The notes: generated from the sequence alone by a model not told the origin. DNA of 64,000 nucleotides from Streptomyces sp. GSL17-111 (GCF_037911585.1 NZ_JBAJNS010000001.1:4011001-4075000), one strand, 5' to 3'; positions 49,099-58,504 are shown, counted from the first letter of the stretch. Numbers and translations are program-made.

Positions 49099-52000
49099 AT
49101 GTCCGTGCACAGCCAGTCGGCGGCCCAGTACGAGCAGGCCGCGCCCGAGTTCCCCCAGCACGTCGTCACGGCCGTGCTCGTCTCGCACGACGGTGAGCGT
49201 TGGCTCCCCGACGCGCTGGCCGGGCTCGCCGCCCAGACCCGCCCCCCGCAGGACGTGATCGCCGCCGACACCGGCAGCGCCGACGCCTCCGCCCAACTGC
49301 TCGCGGACGCCTTCGGTCCCGACCGCGTCCTGCACCTCGCCCGGCGCACCGGTTTCGGCACCGCCGTCGCCGAGGCCGTCCGCACCGCGCCGGTGCTCGG
49401 CCCCGACGACCTGTCCTATCTCCGGCGCCCCAGCGCCTGGGACCCGGTCACGCGCAGCTGGCGCATGGACGCCTACGACATGCCGGAACTCCCCCACGGG
49501 GAGCCCGTGCACTGGCTGTGGCTCCTGCACGACGACGCCGCACCCGAACCCGAGGCGCTCCAGGAGCTGTTGCGCATCGCGGACTCCAGCCCCTCGGCGG
49601 GCGTCGTCGGCCCCAAGCTGCGCAGCTGGTACAACCGCCGCCAACTCCTGGAGGCCGGCGTCTCGATCGCCCACAGCGGACGCCGCTGGACCGGGCTGGA
49701 CCGCCGCGAACAGGACCAGGGCCAGCACGACCAGGTACGCCAGGTGCTCGCCGTCTCCACGGCGGGCATGCTCATCCGGCGGGACGTGTTCGAACAGCTC
49801 GGCGGCTTCGACCGGCGGCTGCCCCTCATGCGCGACGACGTCGACCTGTGCTGGCGGGCCAACGCGGCGGGCCACGCCGTCCTCGTCGCGCCCCAGGCCG
49901 TCCTGCGGCACGCGGAGGCCGCCTCCCGCGAACGCCGCCCCATCGACTGCGCCGGGCGCTCCGTCGCCGGCCCGCACCGCGTCGACAAGGCCGGGGCCGT
50001 CCACACCCTCCTCGCCAACTCCCCGGGCCGCACGCTGCCCTGGGTCCTCCTGCGGCTCGTCCTCGGCACGCTCGTGCGGACCCTGGCGTACGTCGTCGGC
50101 AAGGTCCCGGGCCAGGCGCTGGACGAGATCACCGGACTCTCCCGGACGGTGCTGCGCCCGGGGCTGATCCTCGCCGCGCGGCGCCGGCGCGCGAAGGCAC
50201 CCGTCCCGGCGAAGGAGCTCAGACCCCTCTTCCCGCCGCCGGGCGCGACCGTCCGCGCCACCCTCGAACAGGCCGCCGCCGGTCTCTCCCGCCGCACGGA
50301 CGCCGAGACGTCCGCCCCGGGGCGGCACGGCGCCGTCGAGTCCGGGCCGGGCGGGGAGGACGCCGACTTCCTGGAGGTCGAGCAGTTCGCCCGGCTCAAG
50401 CGCGTGGCCCGCCGGCCGGGCCCGGTGCTCTTCGCGGCGCTCCTCCTCGTCTCGCTCGTCGCCTGCCGCGCCCTCCTCAGCGGGGGCGCCCTCGCCGGCG
50501 GCGCGCTGCTTCCCGCCCCCGCCGACGCCTCGGACCTGTGGTCCCGCTACGCCGACGCCTGGCACGCCGTGGGCGTCGGGGGCACCGCCTCGGCGCCCCC
50601 CTACCTCGCCCTCCTCGCCGGCCTGGCCACCCTGCTCCTCGGCAGCACCGGGCTGACGATGACGCTGCTGCTCGTGTGCTCGGTGCCGCTGGCCGGGTTC
50701 TCGGCCTACTTCGCCTCCCGGCCGCTGGTCACCTCGCGGCTGCTGCGCGCCTGGGGCGCCGTCGCCTACGCCTTCCTGCCCGCCGCCACCGGCGCGCTCG
50801 CCACCGGCCGGATCGGCACGGCCGTGCTGGCCGTCCTGCTGCCGCTGCTGGCCCGGACCGCCGTCGCGGCCGCCGGCGTCGGACGCCGCACCGGCCGACC
50901 CGGCTGGCGTCCGCTGTGGGCGTGCGCCCTGCTGCTGACGGTCACCACCGCCTTCACGCCCGTCGTCTGGCCGGTCGCCGCCGTCCTGACCCTCGCCGTC
51001 CTCGCGCTGCGGCTGCGCGCCGGGGAGGGCGTCCGCACCCACGGCGTCCGCGCGCTGCTGCTCCTCGGCACGCCGCTGCTGCTGCTCGCCCCCTGGTCGC
51101 TGACGCTGCTGACCAGCCCCTCGGCCTTCCTCGCCGAGGCCGGGCTGCCCCACGACTCCGGGGCGGCCTCCCCGCTCGGCCTGCTCACCCTCGACCCGGG
51201 CGGCCCGGGGACCCACGGCGGGCTGCTCCTCGGCGGCATCGTCCTCGCGGCCCTCGCCGCCCTCCTGCGGCAGGACCGGCAGGCCGCCGTCCGCGGCGCC
51301 TGGGGCGTCGCGCTGACCGGAATGCTCTTCGCCGCCCTGTCGGCCGGCTCCGGGTGGGCCGGACCCGCCACCCTCGTCCAGGGCCTGGCCCTGCTCGCCG
51401 CCGCCCTGCTCGGCGCGGACGGCGCGCGCACCCGCGTCGCCACCCAGTCCTTCGGGTGGCGGCAGCCGGTCGCCGTGCTCGTCGCGGCACTGGCCGCGCT
51501 GGCCCCCGTCGTCTCGGCCGTCGGCTGGATGGTGGGCGGCGCCGACGGGCCGCTGGAGCGGCGGCACCCCGTCCAGGTGCCGGCCTTCGTCGCTGAGGAG
51601 GCGGACACCGCCGACCGTCCGCGCACCCTCGTCCTGGACGGCGGCGAGGGCGACGAGGTGCGCTACACCCTCGTGCGCGGTTCCGGCGTCCGCCTGGGCG
51701 ACGGCGACGTCACCCCCGGCGCCGAGCACCACGACCGGCTCGCGGACATCGTCGCCCACCTCGTCGCCGGGTCCGGCGCCGACCAGCGCGAACAACTCGG
51801 CGGCTACGGCGTGCGGTACGTGTTCGTCCGCGGCGGCGCGCCCGAGGCCATGGTCCGCGTCCTCAACGGCACCCCCGGCCTGGAGCGGCTCAGCAAGCAG
51901 CAGGGCGGCGAGCTGTGGCGGGTCGACGACGGCACCGGCGCGGACATCGCCCGCGTCACCGTCGTGACCGAGGGGGAGGAGCCGGTCGCCGTCGCGGCCG

Positions 52001-52746
52001 GCCCCGTCGAGGTGGACAGCCAGGTACCGGCGGGCCCCGAGGGTCGGGTGCTGCGTCTCGCGGACACCGCGTCCGACGGCTGGCGGGCGACGCAGAACGG
52101 CCGCGCGCTGGAGCCCGTCACCGTCGACGGCTGGGCGCAGGGCTTCGAGCTGCTCCCCGACGCCGGTCGCGTCGTCGTCACCCACGAGACGCCGCTGAGC
52201 CGCACGCTGTGGGTGTGGGCCCAGGTGCTCGGGCTGCTGACCGTCGTGGTGCTGGCGCTGCCCGGCCGCAAGCAGCACCACGACGACGACCGGGCCGAGG
52301 GCGACGACCCCGCCGGCACCGGGACCCCGGCCGACGCGGCGGGTGCCGCCGTCCCGGCCCAGCCCGTCGACGGGGAGGGCCGCCGCGCCCGTCGGCTGCG
52401 CGCCGCGGCCCAGGCCGGCGCTGCCGCCCCGCAGGCCCCGGCCGCCGCACCCGCACCCCCGGTCCACGAGCCCGCCGAGGCCCCCGCGTGGGACGACGGT
52501 CACCAGTGGCAGCCGCAGGACCGGCCGTACGTGCCCGAACAACAGCCGTACCCGGACGCGGGCCGGCCGTACGAGGGATGGGAGCCGGAGCCCTCCTACG
52601 GCGCCCCGTACGGCACCCCCTATGACGGCACCTCCTACGACGGCACCTCCGGCTACGGCGGCGGCCACTCCGGCCACCAGGGCGGTCCCGACGGCCACCC
52701 CGGCGGCCACGACGGCACGACGTACGACCACCGGAGCCAGCAGTGA
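49099..52746 (+). CDS. very large membrane GT2 glycosyltransferase
   Basis: 1215 aa. Residues ~20-270 are a GT-A domain: VTAVLVSHDGERWLPDALAG, LWLLHDDAAPEPEAL (DDxA metal site), and GGFDRRLPLMRDDVDLCWRA. From ~430 to ~850 there are about ten or more hydrophobic segments, then an extracellular-looking domain, a last helix (VWAQVLGLLTVVVLALPG, ~1045) and a Pro/Tyr/Gly-rich cytoplasmic tail ending in repeats such as YDGTSYDGTSGYGG. It is coupled to the DUF5719 gene by GTGA. This pair is conserved in actinobacteria near whiB; the family probably builds a wall polysaccharide with GDP-mannose from the nearby man genes. Confidence 0.9.
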   Translation: MSVHSQSAAQYEQAAPEFPQHVVTAVLVSHDGERWLPDALAGLAAQTRPPQDVIAADTGSADASAQLLADAFGPDRVLHLARRTGFGTAVAEAVRTAPVLGPDDLSYLRRPSAWDPVTRSWRMDAYDMPELPHGEPVHWLWLLHDDAAPEPEALQELLRIADSSPSAGVVGPKLRSWYNRRQLLEAGVSIAHSGRRWTGLDRREQDQGQHDQVRQVLAVSTAGMLIRRDVFEQLGGFDRRLPLMRDDVDLCWRANAAGHAVLVAPQAVLRHAEAASRERRPIDCAGRSVAGPHRVDKAGAVHTLLANSPGRTLPWVLLRLVLGTLVRTLAYVVGKVPGQALDEITGLSRTVLRPGLILAARRRRAKAPVPAKELRPLFPPPGATVRATLEQAAAGLSRRTDAETSAPGRHGAVESGPGGEDADFLEVEQFARLKRVARRPGPVLFAALLLVSLVACRALLSGGALAGGALLPAPADASDLWSRYADAWHAVGVGGTASAPPYLALLAGLATLLLGSTGLTMTLLLVCSVPLAGFSAYFASRPLVTSRLLRAWGAVAYAFLPAATGALATGRIGTAVLAVLLPLLARTAVAAAGVGRRTGRPGWRPLWACALLLTVTTAFTPVVWPVAAVLTLAVLALRLRAGEGVRTHGVRALLLLGTPLLLLAPWSLTLLTSPSAFLAEAGLPHDSGAASPLGLLTLDPGGPGTHGGLLLGGIVLAALAALLRQDRQAAVRGAWGVALTGMLFAALSAGSGWAGPATLVQGLALLAAALLGADGARTRVATQSFGWRQPVAVLVAALAALAPVVSAVGWMVGGADGPLERRHPVQVPAFVAEEADTADRPRTLVLDGGEGDEVRYTLVRGSGVRLGDGDVTPGAEHHDRLADIVAHLVAGSGADQREQLGGYGVRYVFVRGGAPEAMVRVLNGTPGLERLSKQQGGELWRVDDGTGADIARVTVVTEGEEPVAVAAGPVEVDSQVPAGPEGRVLRLADTASDGWRATQNGRALEPVTVDGWAQGFELLPDAGRVVVTHETPLSRTLWVWAQVLGLLTVVVLALPGRKQHHDDDRAEGDDPAGTGTPADAAGAAVPAQPVDGEGRRARRLRAAAQAGAAAPQAPAAAPAPPVHEPAEAPAWDDGHQWQPQDRPYVPEQQPYPDAGRPYEGWEPEPSYGAPYGTPYDGTSYDGTSGYGGGHSGHQGGPDGHPGGHDGTTYDHRSQQ

Positions 52747-54284
52747 GCCTCAACCGCCCCGCCCTCGCCCTCGCCGCCGCCGTCACGGCGCTGGCCGCCG
52801 TCAGCGGAGTGGCCGCCGTGACCACGTCCGCCGACGGCGCCGGAACCCCGTCGGCGTCGTCCGCCGAACGGCTCCCCGTCCAGCGGTCGACGCTCGTGTG
52901 CCCGCAGCCGTCCACGTCGGAGCTGGGGGAGACGCACCTCACCGCTTTCACGCCCGGCGGCGGCTCCGGCGGGTCCGACGGCGGCGAGGCCGACGCGGGC
53001 CTGCTGCCCGCCGTCTCGACGCTCGACAACGGCGGCACCGACCGGCGTGGCGAGGACGCGGAACCGCTGGTGCCGCTCACCGAGCCCGGCACGCCCGCCG
53101 TCCACTCCGCCGACAGCACCGAGGTGCCCGCCCTCAGCGGCACCGCCACCGGGGCCCTCGCGCCGGGGTGGACCGTGCAGCAGACGACCGTCATCCCCGG
53201 TGGGGGCGGGCGCGGCATGCTGGGGGTGGCGTGCTCGGCACCCGACACCCGGTTCTGGTTCGCCGCCGTCAGCACCGCCGAGGAGCGGCTCGACTACGTC
53301 CACCTGACCAACCCCGACGAGGCGCCCGCCACCGTCGACCTGCAGCTCTTCGGGCCCGAGGGCCTGGTCGAGACGGAGAGCGGCACGGGCATCACCATCC
53401 CCGCGCACTCCACCGTCCCGGTGCTGCTCTCCACGCTCACCCCCGAGCCACTGGAGGACGTCACGCTGCACGTCGCGGCCCGCGCGGGCCGGATCGGCGC
53501 ACAGGTCCAGGCGCTGGACGAGGAGCGCGGAGCCGACTGGATCACCCCGGTGGCCGGGACGACCGGCCCCGTCGTCATCCCCGGCATCCCCGGGGACGCG
53601 ACCGAGGTGCGGCTCACGGCCTTCACCCCCGGCGACTCGGACGTGCGGCTCTCCGTCGCCCTCGCCGGGGCCACCAGCTCCTTCACCCCGGCCGGCCAGG
53701 AGACCTTGCAGGTCAAGAGCGGGATGACGACGTCCGTGGCGCTGCAGGACCTCACCCGTGGCGAACCGGCCTCGCTGGTCCTCACTCCGGAGGAGGGGAC
53801 CGCCGACGCCACGGTCGTCGCGGCCGTCCGCGTCACCCGTGGCGGCGACGGCGAGGACGGCGAGGACGGCGACGGGCAGGAGATCGCCTTCCTCCCCTCC
53901 ACGGCCCCGGTGGAGGAACGCACGACGGCCGCCGGGAGCAGCCGGAAGGGCAGCACGCTCTTCCTGACGGCCCCCGGCGAGGCGGCGAAGGTCAAGGTCA
54001 CGGCGTCGCCCGGGGCCGAGGGCGGTACGCCGGCCGACCGCACCGTCGAGCTCAAGCCGGGCACCACGACGGCCGTCGACGACCTGGTGCCGGAGGGCGG
54101 CGACGGGCGCTTCGCGCTCACCGTCGAGCGCCTCTCCGGCGGCCCGGTGCACGTGGCGCGGATGCTGGAGCAGACGGAGGACGGCGTGCCGATGTTCACG
54201 CTCCAGGCGCTCTCCGACGACCGGGGGACGGTCGCCGTACCGCCCGCCCGCGAGGACCTGTCGATCCTGACGGAGAACGACTAG
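52743..54284 (+). CDS. DUF5719 family exported protein
   Basis: 513 aa. An N-terminal signal or anchor helix (LALAAAVTALAAVSGVAAVT) is followed by beta-rich extracellular domains with repeats of the type FTPGDSDVRLSVALAG and VQALDEERGADWITPV. Two Cys (LVCPQPS and GVACSAPD) may form a disulphide. No catalytic motif is seen. It is translationally coupled to the large glycosyltransferase, whose extracellular domain it may assist. Conserved partner, function unknown. Confidence 0.85.
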   Translation: MSLNRPALALAAAVTALAAVSGVAAVTTSADGAGTPSASSAERLPVQRSTLVCPQPSTSELGETHLTAFTPGGGSGGSDGGEADAGLLPAVSTLDNGGTDRRGEDAEPLVPLTEPGTPAVHSADSTEVPALSGTATGALAPGWTVQQTTVIPGGGGRGMLGVACSAPDTRFWFAAVSTAEERLDYVHLTNPDEAPATVDLQLFGPEGLVETESGTGITIPAHSTVPVLLSTLTPEPLEDVTLHVAARAGRIGAQVQALDEERGADWITPVAGTTGPVVIPGIPGDATEVRLTAFTPGDSDVRLSVALAGATSSFTPAGQETLQVKSGMTTSVALQDLTRGEPASLVLTPEEGTADATVVAAVRVTRGGDGEDGEDGDGQEIAFLPSTAPVEERTTAAGSSRKGSTLFLTAPGEAAKVKVTASPGAEGGTPADRTVELKPGTTTAVDDLVPEGGDGRFALTVERLSGGPVHVARMLEQTEDGVPMFTLQALSDDRGTVAVPPAREDLSILTEND

Positions 54285-54319
54285 GGCCTGTCTGACAAAT
54301 GGCGCCGGTCAGGCCCTAG
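54281..54319. terminator. hairpin including the DUF5719 stop codon
   Basis: CTAGGGCCTG (54281-54290) pairs perfectly with CAGGCCCTAG (54310-54319); the left arm contains the TAG stop. It separates convergent genes and can end both transcripts. The inner TCTGAC/GGTC allows little extra pairing. The CTAG ends also resemble a small mobile-element footprint. Confidence 0.65.
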
Positions 54320-54342
54320 CCCGCGTCCGTCCCCGGAGGGGC

Positions 54343-54801
54343 TCAGTCCTGCCCGTACCGGGGGTCGACGGTCTCCGGGGCCAGGCCGAGCAGCTCGGCG
54401 ACCTGCTCGACGACGACCTCGTGCACCAGCAGGGCCCGTTCCTCCCTGCTCTTGCTGCGCAGCTCCACCGGCCGCCGGTAGACGACCACCCGGGCGGGAC
54501 GGCCGCCCCGGGCGGCAACGAGCCGGCCGAGCGGAACGGGGGAGCCGAGACCGTCCCAGACGTCGGGGAGGTCCCCGTCGAGGAGCGGCACCTCCTGCAC
54601 CTCGAACGCGACGGAGGAGAGCTGCGGCCACTGGCGCTCCAGCCGTTCGGCCGAGTCCTGCACGAGGTGGTCGAAGGACGCGGACCGGCTGACCGCGAGC
54701 GGCACCTGCGGCGGCGCGAGCGGGCCGCGCATGCCTCTGCCGTGGCGGTCTCGGTGGCGCGCCCGGTCCGGGGGCCGGGACGGCGGTACGGCGTTGCTCA
54801 T
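54343..54801 (-). CDS. zincin-like metallopeptidase family protein with degenerate motif
   Basis: 152 aa. The fold and ending RALLVHEVVVEQVAELLGLA match the small 'minimal zincin' family (PF06262 type) found beside whiB and DUF3499 genes in actinobacteria. The expected HExxH is altered: H127-E128 is present, but position 131 is Val instead of His, followed by Glu132. Peptidase activity is therefore doubtful unless Glu132 or another residue completes the site. A basic N-terminal tail (RARHRDRHGRGMRG) precedes the domain. Divergent from DUF3499. Confidence 0.8.
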   Translation of the reverse strand: MSNAVPPSRPPDRARHRDRHGRGMRGPLAPPQVPLAVSRSASFDHLVQDSAERLERQWPQLSSVAFEVQEVPLLDGDLPDVWDGLGSPVPLGRLVAARGGRPARVVVYRRPVELRSKSREERALLVHEVVVEQVAELLGLAPETVDPRYGQD

Positions 54802-55140
54802 CGTCTCCGAGCGTATCGGCCCCGGACGCCGTTGCCCCCGGGGTCGCGTCCATCTGCCGTAGTGCGGGGCCGCTGTCGGCGGATGACCGACCGGGTGCGG
54901 CCCGGGTCGGTTCTGCGGCACCCGGCCGACCGTTCCGCGTTCGCGGGGGCCCGGTGGTGCCCGGGCCCGACCGGCTTCCCGAGCCCCCGCGGAGACGTTC
55001 CCGCGTCGGTGCCGCCTCCTCGCCCGGCTCGGTCCCCGCCCCGCCGTTCCGTACTTTCCCGGCGAAGCGGGACGACACGGCCGGGTGACCCGGGGGCGAG
55101 TCGTCGCAGCCCGCTCAGGAGTGCGGTACCGTCCAACATC
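54802..55140. promoter_or_regulatory. divergent promoter region of the zincin-like and DUF3499 genes
   Basis: A 339-nt gap with no credible gene. TACCGT (55127-55132) is eight bases before the DUF3499 GTG, suggesting a leaderless or nearly leaderless transcript in that direction. Nothing else clear was found; the rest is GC-rich with several short hairpins. Confidence 0.4.
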
Positions 55141-55530
55141 GTGAGCCCTGTACGTCGCTGTTCGCGCACCGCGTGCGGCCGTCCCGCCGTCGCGACGCTG
55201 ACGTACGTCTACGCGGACTCCACCGCCGTTCTCGGGCCGCTCGCCACCTACGCGGAGCCGCACTGCTACGACCTGTGCTCCGACCACTCCGAGCGGCTCA
55301 CCGCACCCCGTGGCTGGGAGGTCGTCCGGCTGGCGGTCCCCGCCGGACCCGCGCGGCCCGCCGGTGACGATCTGGAGGCCCTCGCGGACGCCGTCCGGGA
55401 GGCGGCCCGCGCCCCCCGCACCCCGCGCGAGCGGGAGCGGGAGCGCCCGGCCCCCCGGGGCCGGGAGATCGACCCGATGGAGGTCGCGCGCCGGGGCCAC
55501 CTGCGCGTCCTGCGTTCCCCCGACCCCTGA
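55141..55530 (+). CDS. DUF3499 zinc-ribbon-like protein
   Basis: 129 aa. It begins VSPVRRCSRTACGRPAVATL, then VYADSTAVLGPLATYAEPHC and YDLCSDHSERLTAPRGWEV. Four cysteines in two pairs (C..C near the N-end, C and C near residues 42-45) are placed for a zinc site. The second half is Arg/Pro-rich. DUF3499 is a conserved actinobacterial family next to manB, without known function. The frame is open upstream, but homology and the -10 box favour the GTG. Confidence 0.88.
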   Translation: MSPVRRCSRTACGRPAVATLTYVYADSTAVLGPLATYAEPHCYDLCSDHSERLTAPRGWEVVRLAVPAGPARPAGDDLEALADAVREAARAPRTPRERERERPAPRGREIDPMEVARRGHLRVLRSPDP

Positions 55531-55622
55531 GCAGGCGGAACGGCGAACCGGAACCACGCCGTGGCCGCTCGTGACCGACGGGTAGATTGACCCTCCGACA
55601 CGAACTCTCGGAGGGGTGGGCC

Positions 55623-56981
55623 GTGCCTGACCTGTCGCAGATCATCAAGGCGTACGACGTGCGCGGAGTGGTGCCCGACCAGCTCGACGAGGAGCTGGTC
55701 GGGCTGCTCGGCGCCGCCTTCGCCGAGATCACCGACGCCCGCCCCCTCGTCGTCGGCCACGACATGCGCCCCTCCTCCCCGGACCTGGCCGCGTGCTTCG
55801 CCCGTGGCGCCGCCGCGCGCGGGGCCGACGTCACGCTCATCGGGCTGTGCTCCACGGACCAGCTGTACTTCGCCAGCGGCCTCCTCGACCGCCCCGGCGC
55901 CATGTTCACCGCGAGCCACAACCCCGCCCGGTACAACGGGATCAAGCTGTGCCGCGCCGGCGCGGCCCCCGTCGGCCAGGACACCGGCCTCGGCGACATC
56001 CGCGCCCTGGTGGAGCGGTGGCGGCGCGACGGCCTCCCGCCGTCGGCCGCCGCCCCGGGCACCGTCGGTGAACAGGACGTCCTCGCCGACTACGCCGCCC
56101 ACCTGCGCACCCTGGTCGACCTCACCGGCATCCGTCCGCTCAGGGTCGTCGTCGACGCCGGGAACGGCATGGGCGGCCACACCGTGCCCAGCGTGCTGGC
56201 CGGCCTCCCCGTCGAGCTGGACCCCCTCTACTTCGAGCTGGACGGCACCTTCCCCAACCACGAGGCCAACCCGCTCGACCCCGCCAACCTCGTGGACCTC
56301 CAGCACCGCGTCCGGGAGACCGGCGCCGACCTCGGGCTGGCCTTCGACGGCGACGCCGACCGGTGCTTCGTCGTCGACGAACGCGGCGAGCCCGTCTCCC
56401 CGTCCGCCATCACGGCCCTCGTCGCCTCCCGCGAGCTGGCCAAGCACGGCGGCGGCACGATCATCCACAACTGCATCACCTCCCGCTCCGTCCCCGAGGT
56501 CGTCAGGGAGGCCGGTGGCACCCCCGTCCGCACCCGCGTCGGGCACTCGTTCATCAAGGAGGAGATGGCCAGGCACGGGGCCATCTTCGGCGGCGAGCAC
56601 TCCGCGCACTACTACTTCCGCGACTTCTGGAACGCCGACACCGGCATGCTCGCCGCCCTGCACGTCCTGGCCGCGCTGGGCGAGCAGGACGGCCCGCTGT
56701 CCCGGCTCGTGGCCGCCTACGACCGGTACGCGGCCTCCGGTGAGATCAACAGCCTGGTCGACGACCAGCCCGGCCGCGCCGCCGCCGTGGAGGCCGCCTA
56801 CGCCGAGCGGGACGACGTGACCCTCGACCACCTCGACGGCCTCACGGTCACCGCACCCGACTGGTGGTTCAACCTGCGCGCCTCCAACACCGAGCCCCTG
56901 CTGCGCCTCAACGTCGAGGCCCGGGACGCCGCCACCTGCGCCGGCGTCCGCGACGAGGTCCTGGCCATCGTCCGCGCCTGA
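55623..56981 (+). CDS. manB: phosphomannomutase/phosphoglucomutase
   Basis: 452 aa. Interconverts mannose-6-phosphate and mannose-1-phosphate. The phosphoserine loop is MFTASHNPARYNGIKL with S98; the Mg site is FDGDADRCF with D242, D244 and D246; the sugar-binding loop is GGEHSAHYYFRD; and the phosphate loop is LRASNTEPLLRLNVEAR. GGAGGGG before the GTG sets the start, over an ATG at 55587. It supplies ManC. A dual glucose/mannose specificity cannot be excluded. Confidence 0.94.
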   Translation: MPDLSQIIKAYDVRGVVPDQLDEELVGLLGAAFAEITDARPLVVGHDMRPSSPDLAACFARGAAARGADVTLIGLCSTDQLYFASGLLDRPGAMFTASHNPARYNGIKLCRAGAAPVGQDTGLGDIRALVERWRRDGLPPSAAAPGTVGEQDVLADYAAHLRTLVDLTGIRPLRVVVDAGNGMGGHTVPSVLAGLPVELDPLYFELDGTFPNHEANPLDPANLVDLQHRVRETGADLGLAFDGDADRCFVVDERGEPVSPSAITALVASRELAKHGGGTIIHNCITSRSVPEVVREAGGTPVRTRVGHSFIKEEMARHGAIFGGEHSAHYYFRDFWNADTGMLAALHVLAALGEQDGPLSRLVAAYDRYAASGEINSLVDDQPGRAAAVEAAYAERDDVTLDHLDGLTVTAPDWWFNLRASNTEPLLRLNVEARDAATCAGVRDEVLAIVRA

Positions 56982-57063
56982 CCGCACCGGCCCGCGCCAC
57001 GGCGCACGCCCTGATCACCGGCGGTAGGCTGAGGCCAGCCGCCCAACCGTCTGGAGGGACGTC

Positions 57064-57273
57064 ATGCCGCTCGAAGCCGGCCTCCTGGAGATCCTCGCCT
57101 GCCCGGCCTGCCACGCGCCCCTCCGCGAGGAGTCCGCACCCGCCGGTGAGGAGACGTCGGCCGGGGCCGCCGAAGGCGAACTCGTCTGCACCGACAGCGC
57201 CTGCGGCCTCGCCTACCCCGTGCGGGACGGCATCCCCGTCCTCCTCGTCGACGAGGCACGCCGGCCGGCGTGA
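57064..57273 (+). CDS. Trm112-like zinc-binding small protein
   Basis: 69 aa. Zinc ribbon with CPACHAPL at residues ~14 and C.....C in LVCTDSACGLAYPV, followed by RDGIPVLLVDEAR, the Trm112/YcaR signature. Eukaryotic Trm112 activates methyltransferases; bacterial members may do the same. GGAGGG precedes the ATG. It sits between manB and the SIS-like gene, as in other actinobacteria. Confidence 0.9.
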   Translation: MPLEAGLLEILACPACHAPLREESAPAGEETSAGAAEGELVCTDSACGLAYPVRDGIPVLLVDEARRPA

Positions 57274-57292
57274 CGGAACGGGGCCGCACGCC

Positions 57293-58438
57293 ATGCTCGA
57301 CGAGTCGCTGCTGGACGATCCCGAGGCCCTGACCGGCGCTGACCGGCTGGCCCTACTGCGCGGCACGGCGGAAGCCGGAGCCCGCGTCCGCACCGCCGCG
57401 CGCAACGCGGCCGACGCGGGCCTCACCGCACTGCGCCCCGACGGACGGCCGCGCGGCCTGCTCGTCGCGGGGCCGGCGCCCGCGGGGGGCTGCGTCGCGG
57501 ACCTGCTGGCCGCCTTCAGCCACGGAGTGCTGCCCGTGTCCCTGCTGCGCCCCACCGGGCCCGGCGCGACACCGGACGTCCTGCGCTGGACGCTGCCCGG
57601 CTGGGCCGGGCCGCTGGACCTGCTGGTCATCGTCACCCCCGACGGCACCGAGGCCGGTCTGGCCGCACTGGCCGAGCAGGCGTACCGACGGGGCTGCACC
57701 GTCGTCGCCGTCACCCGACCGGGGGACACCGTCGCCGAGACGGCCGGTCACCTCCACGGGCTCACCGTGCCCGTCGAGCTGCCGCACCCCCACGCCCGCG
57801 CGGACGCCGGTCCCGCCGCGTCCGGCACCCCCGTCGTGCCCGGCACCCTGTGGTCGCTGCTCACGCCCCTGCTCGTGCTCACCGACCGACTCGGCCTCGC
57901 CCACGCCCCGCCGCACGCGGTGCAGGCCCTGGCCGACCGGCTCGACGCCGTCGCCGAGCGCTGCGGCCCCGCCACAGAGACCTACACGAACCCCGCGAAG
58001 ACCCTGGCCGCCGAACTCGCCGAGGCACTGCCGGTGCTGTGGAGCGAGGGCCCCGTCGCCGCGGCCGCCGCACGCCACTGCACCACCGTGCTCGCGTCCC
58101 TGCCGGGCCGCCCCTCCCTCGCCGCCGAGCTCCCCGAGGCCCTCACCGTCCACCGCGCCCTCCTGGGCGGGGCATTCGCCGCCGCCGACCCGGACGACTT
58201 CTTCCGCGACCGGGTGGAGGAGCCCCCGTCCCTCCAGGCCCACATCGTGCTCCTGCGGGACGCGACGGCCGGCCCGGAGTCGGCGGCCCCGGCCGCACGG
58301 GAGCTGGCGTTCGCGCACGAGGCCGGGCTCAGCGAACTGGAGCCGACCGCCGGAAGCAGCCCCCTGGAAGCAGCGGCCGACCTCATCGCCACCACCGATT
58401 TCGCGGCGGTTTACCTCGCGCTCACCCCCGACGCGTAG
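57293..58438 (+). CDS. SIS-type phosphosugar isomerase-like protein
   Basis: 381 aa. Two-lobed protein with GLLVAGPAPAGGCVADLLAA and LLVIVTPDGTEAGLAALAEQ in the N-terminal half, matching the SIS-like proteins encoded between manB and manA in actinobacteria (Rv3256c type, from memory). It resembles bifunctional phosphoglucose/phosphomannose isomerases but lacks their clear Ser/Thr phosphate motifs, so catalysis is uncertain. It lies 19 nt after the Trm112-like gene and 66 nt before manA, probably in one transcript. Confidence 0.75.
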   Translation: MLDESLLDDPEALTGADRLALLRGTAEAGARVRTAARNAADAGLTALRPDGRPRGLLVAGPAPAGGCVADLLAAFSHGVLPVSLLRPTGPGATPDVLRWTLPGWAGPLDLLVIVTPDGTEAGLAALAEQAYRRGCTVVAVTRPGDTVAETAGHLHGLTVPVELPHPHARADAGPAASGTPVVPGTLWSLLTPLLVLTDRLGLAHAPPHAVQALADRLDAVAERCGPATETYTNPAKTLAAELAEALPVLWSEGPVAAAAARHCTTVLASLPGRPSLAAELPEALTVHRALLGGAFAAADPDDFFRDRVEEPPSLQAHIVLLRDATAGPESAAPAARELAFAHEAGLSELEPTAGSSPLEAAADLIATTDFAAVYLALTPDA

Positions 58439-58504
58439 GTCTGTCAGTCGCTCCGGCCGCGACGCGGGCCGGGGTCCGTTCGACACCTCGTGGAGGAAGT
58501 CCCC

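Noticed and set aside
48529..52731. A 1,400-codon open frame on the minus strand across the large glycosyltransferase
   Set aside because: It is antisense to a gene with clear glycosyltransferase motifs, is extremely Gly/Arg/Ala-rich and shows no domain; such antisense frames are routine at this G+C.
54421..55140. A longer N-terminus for the DUF3499 protein
   Set aside because: It would overlap the minus-strand zincin-like gene and add low-complexity sequence; the GTG at 55141 matches the family start.
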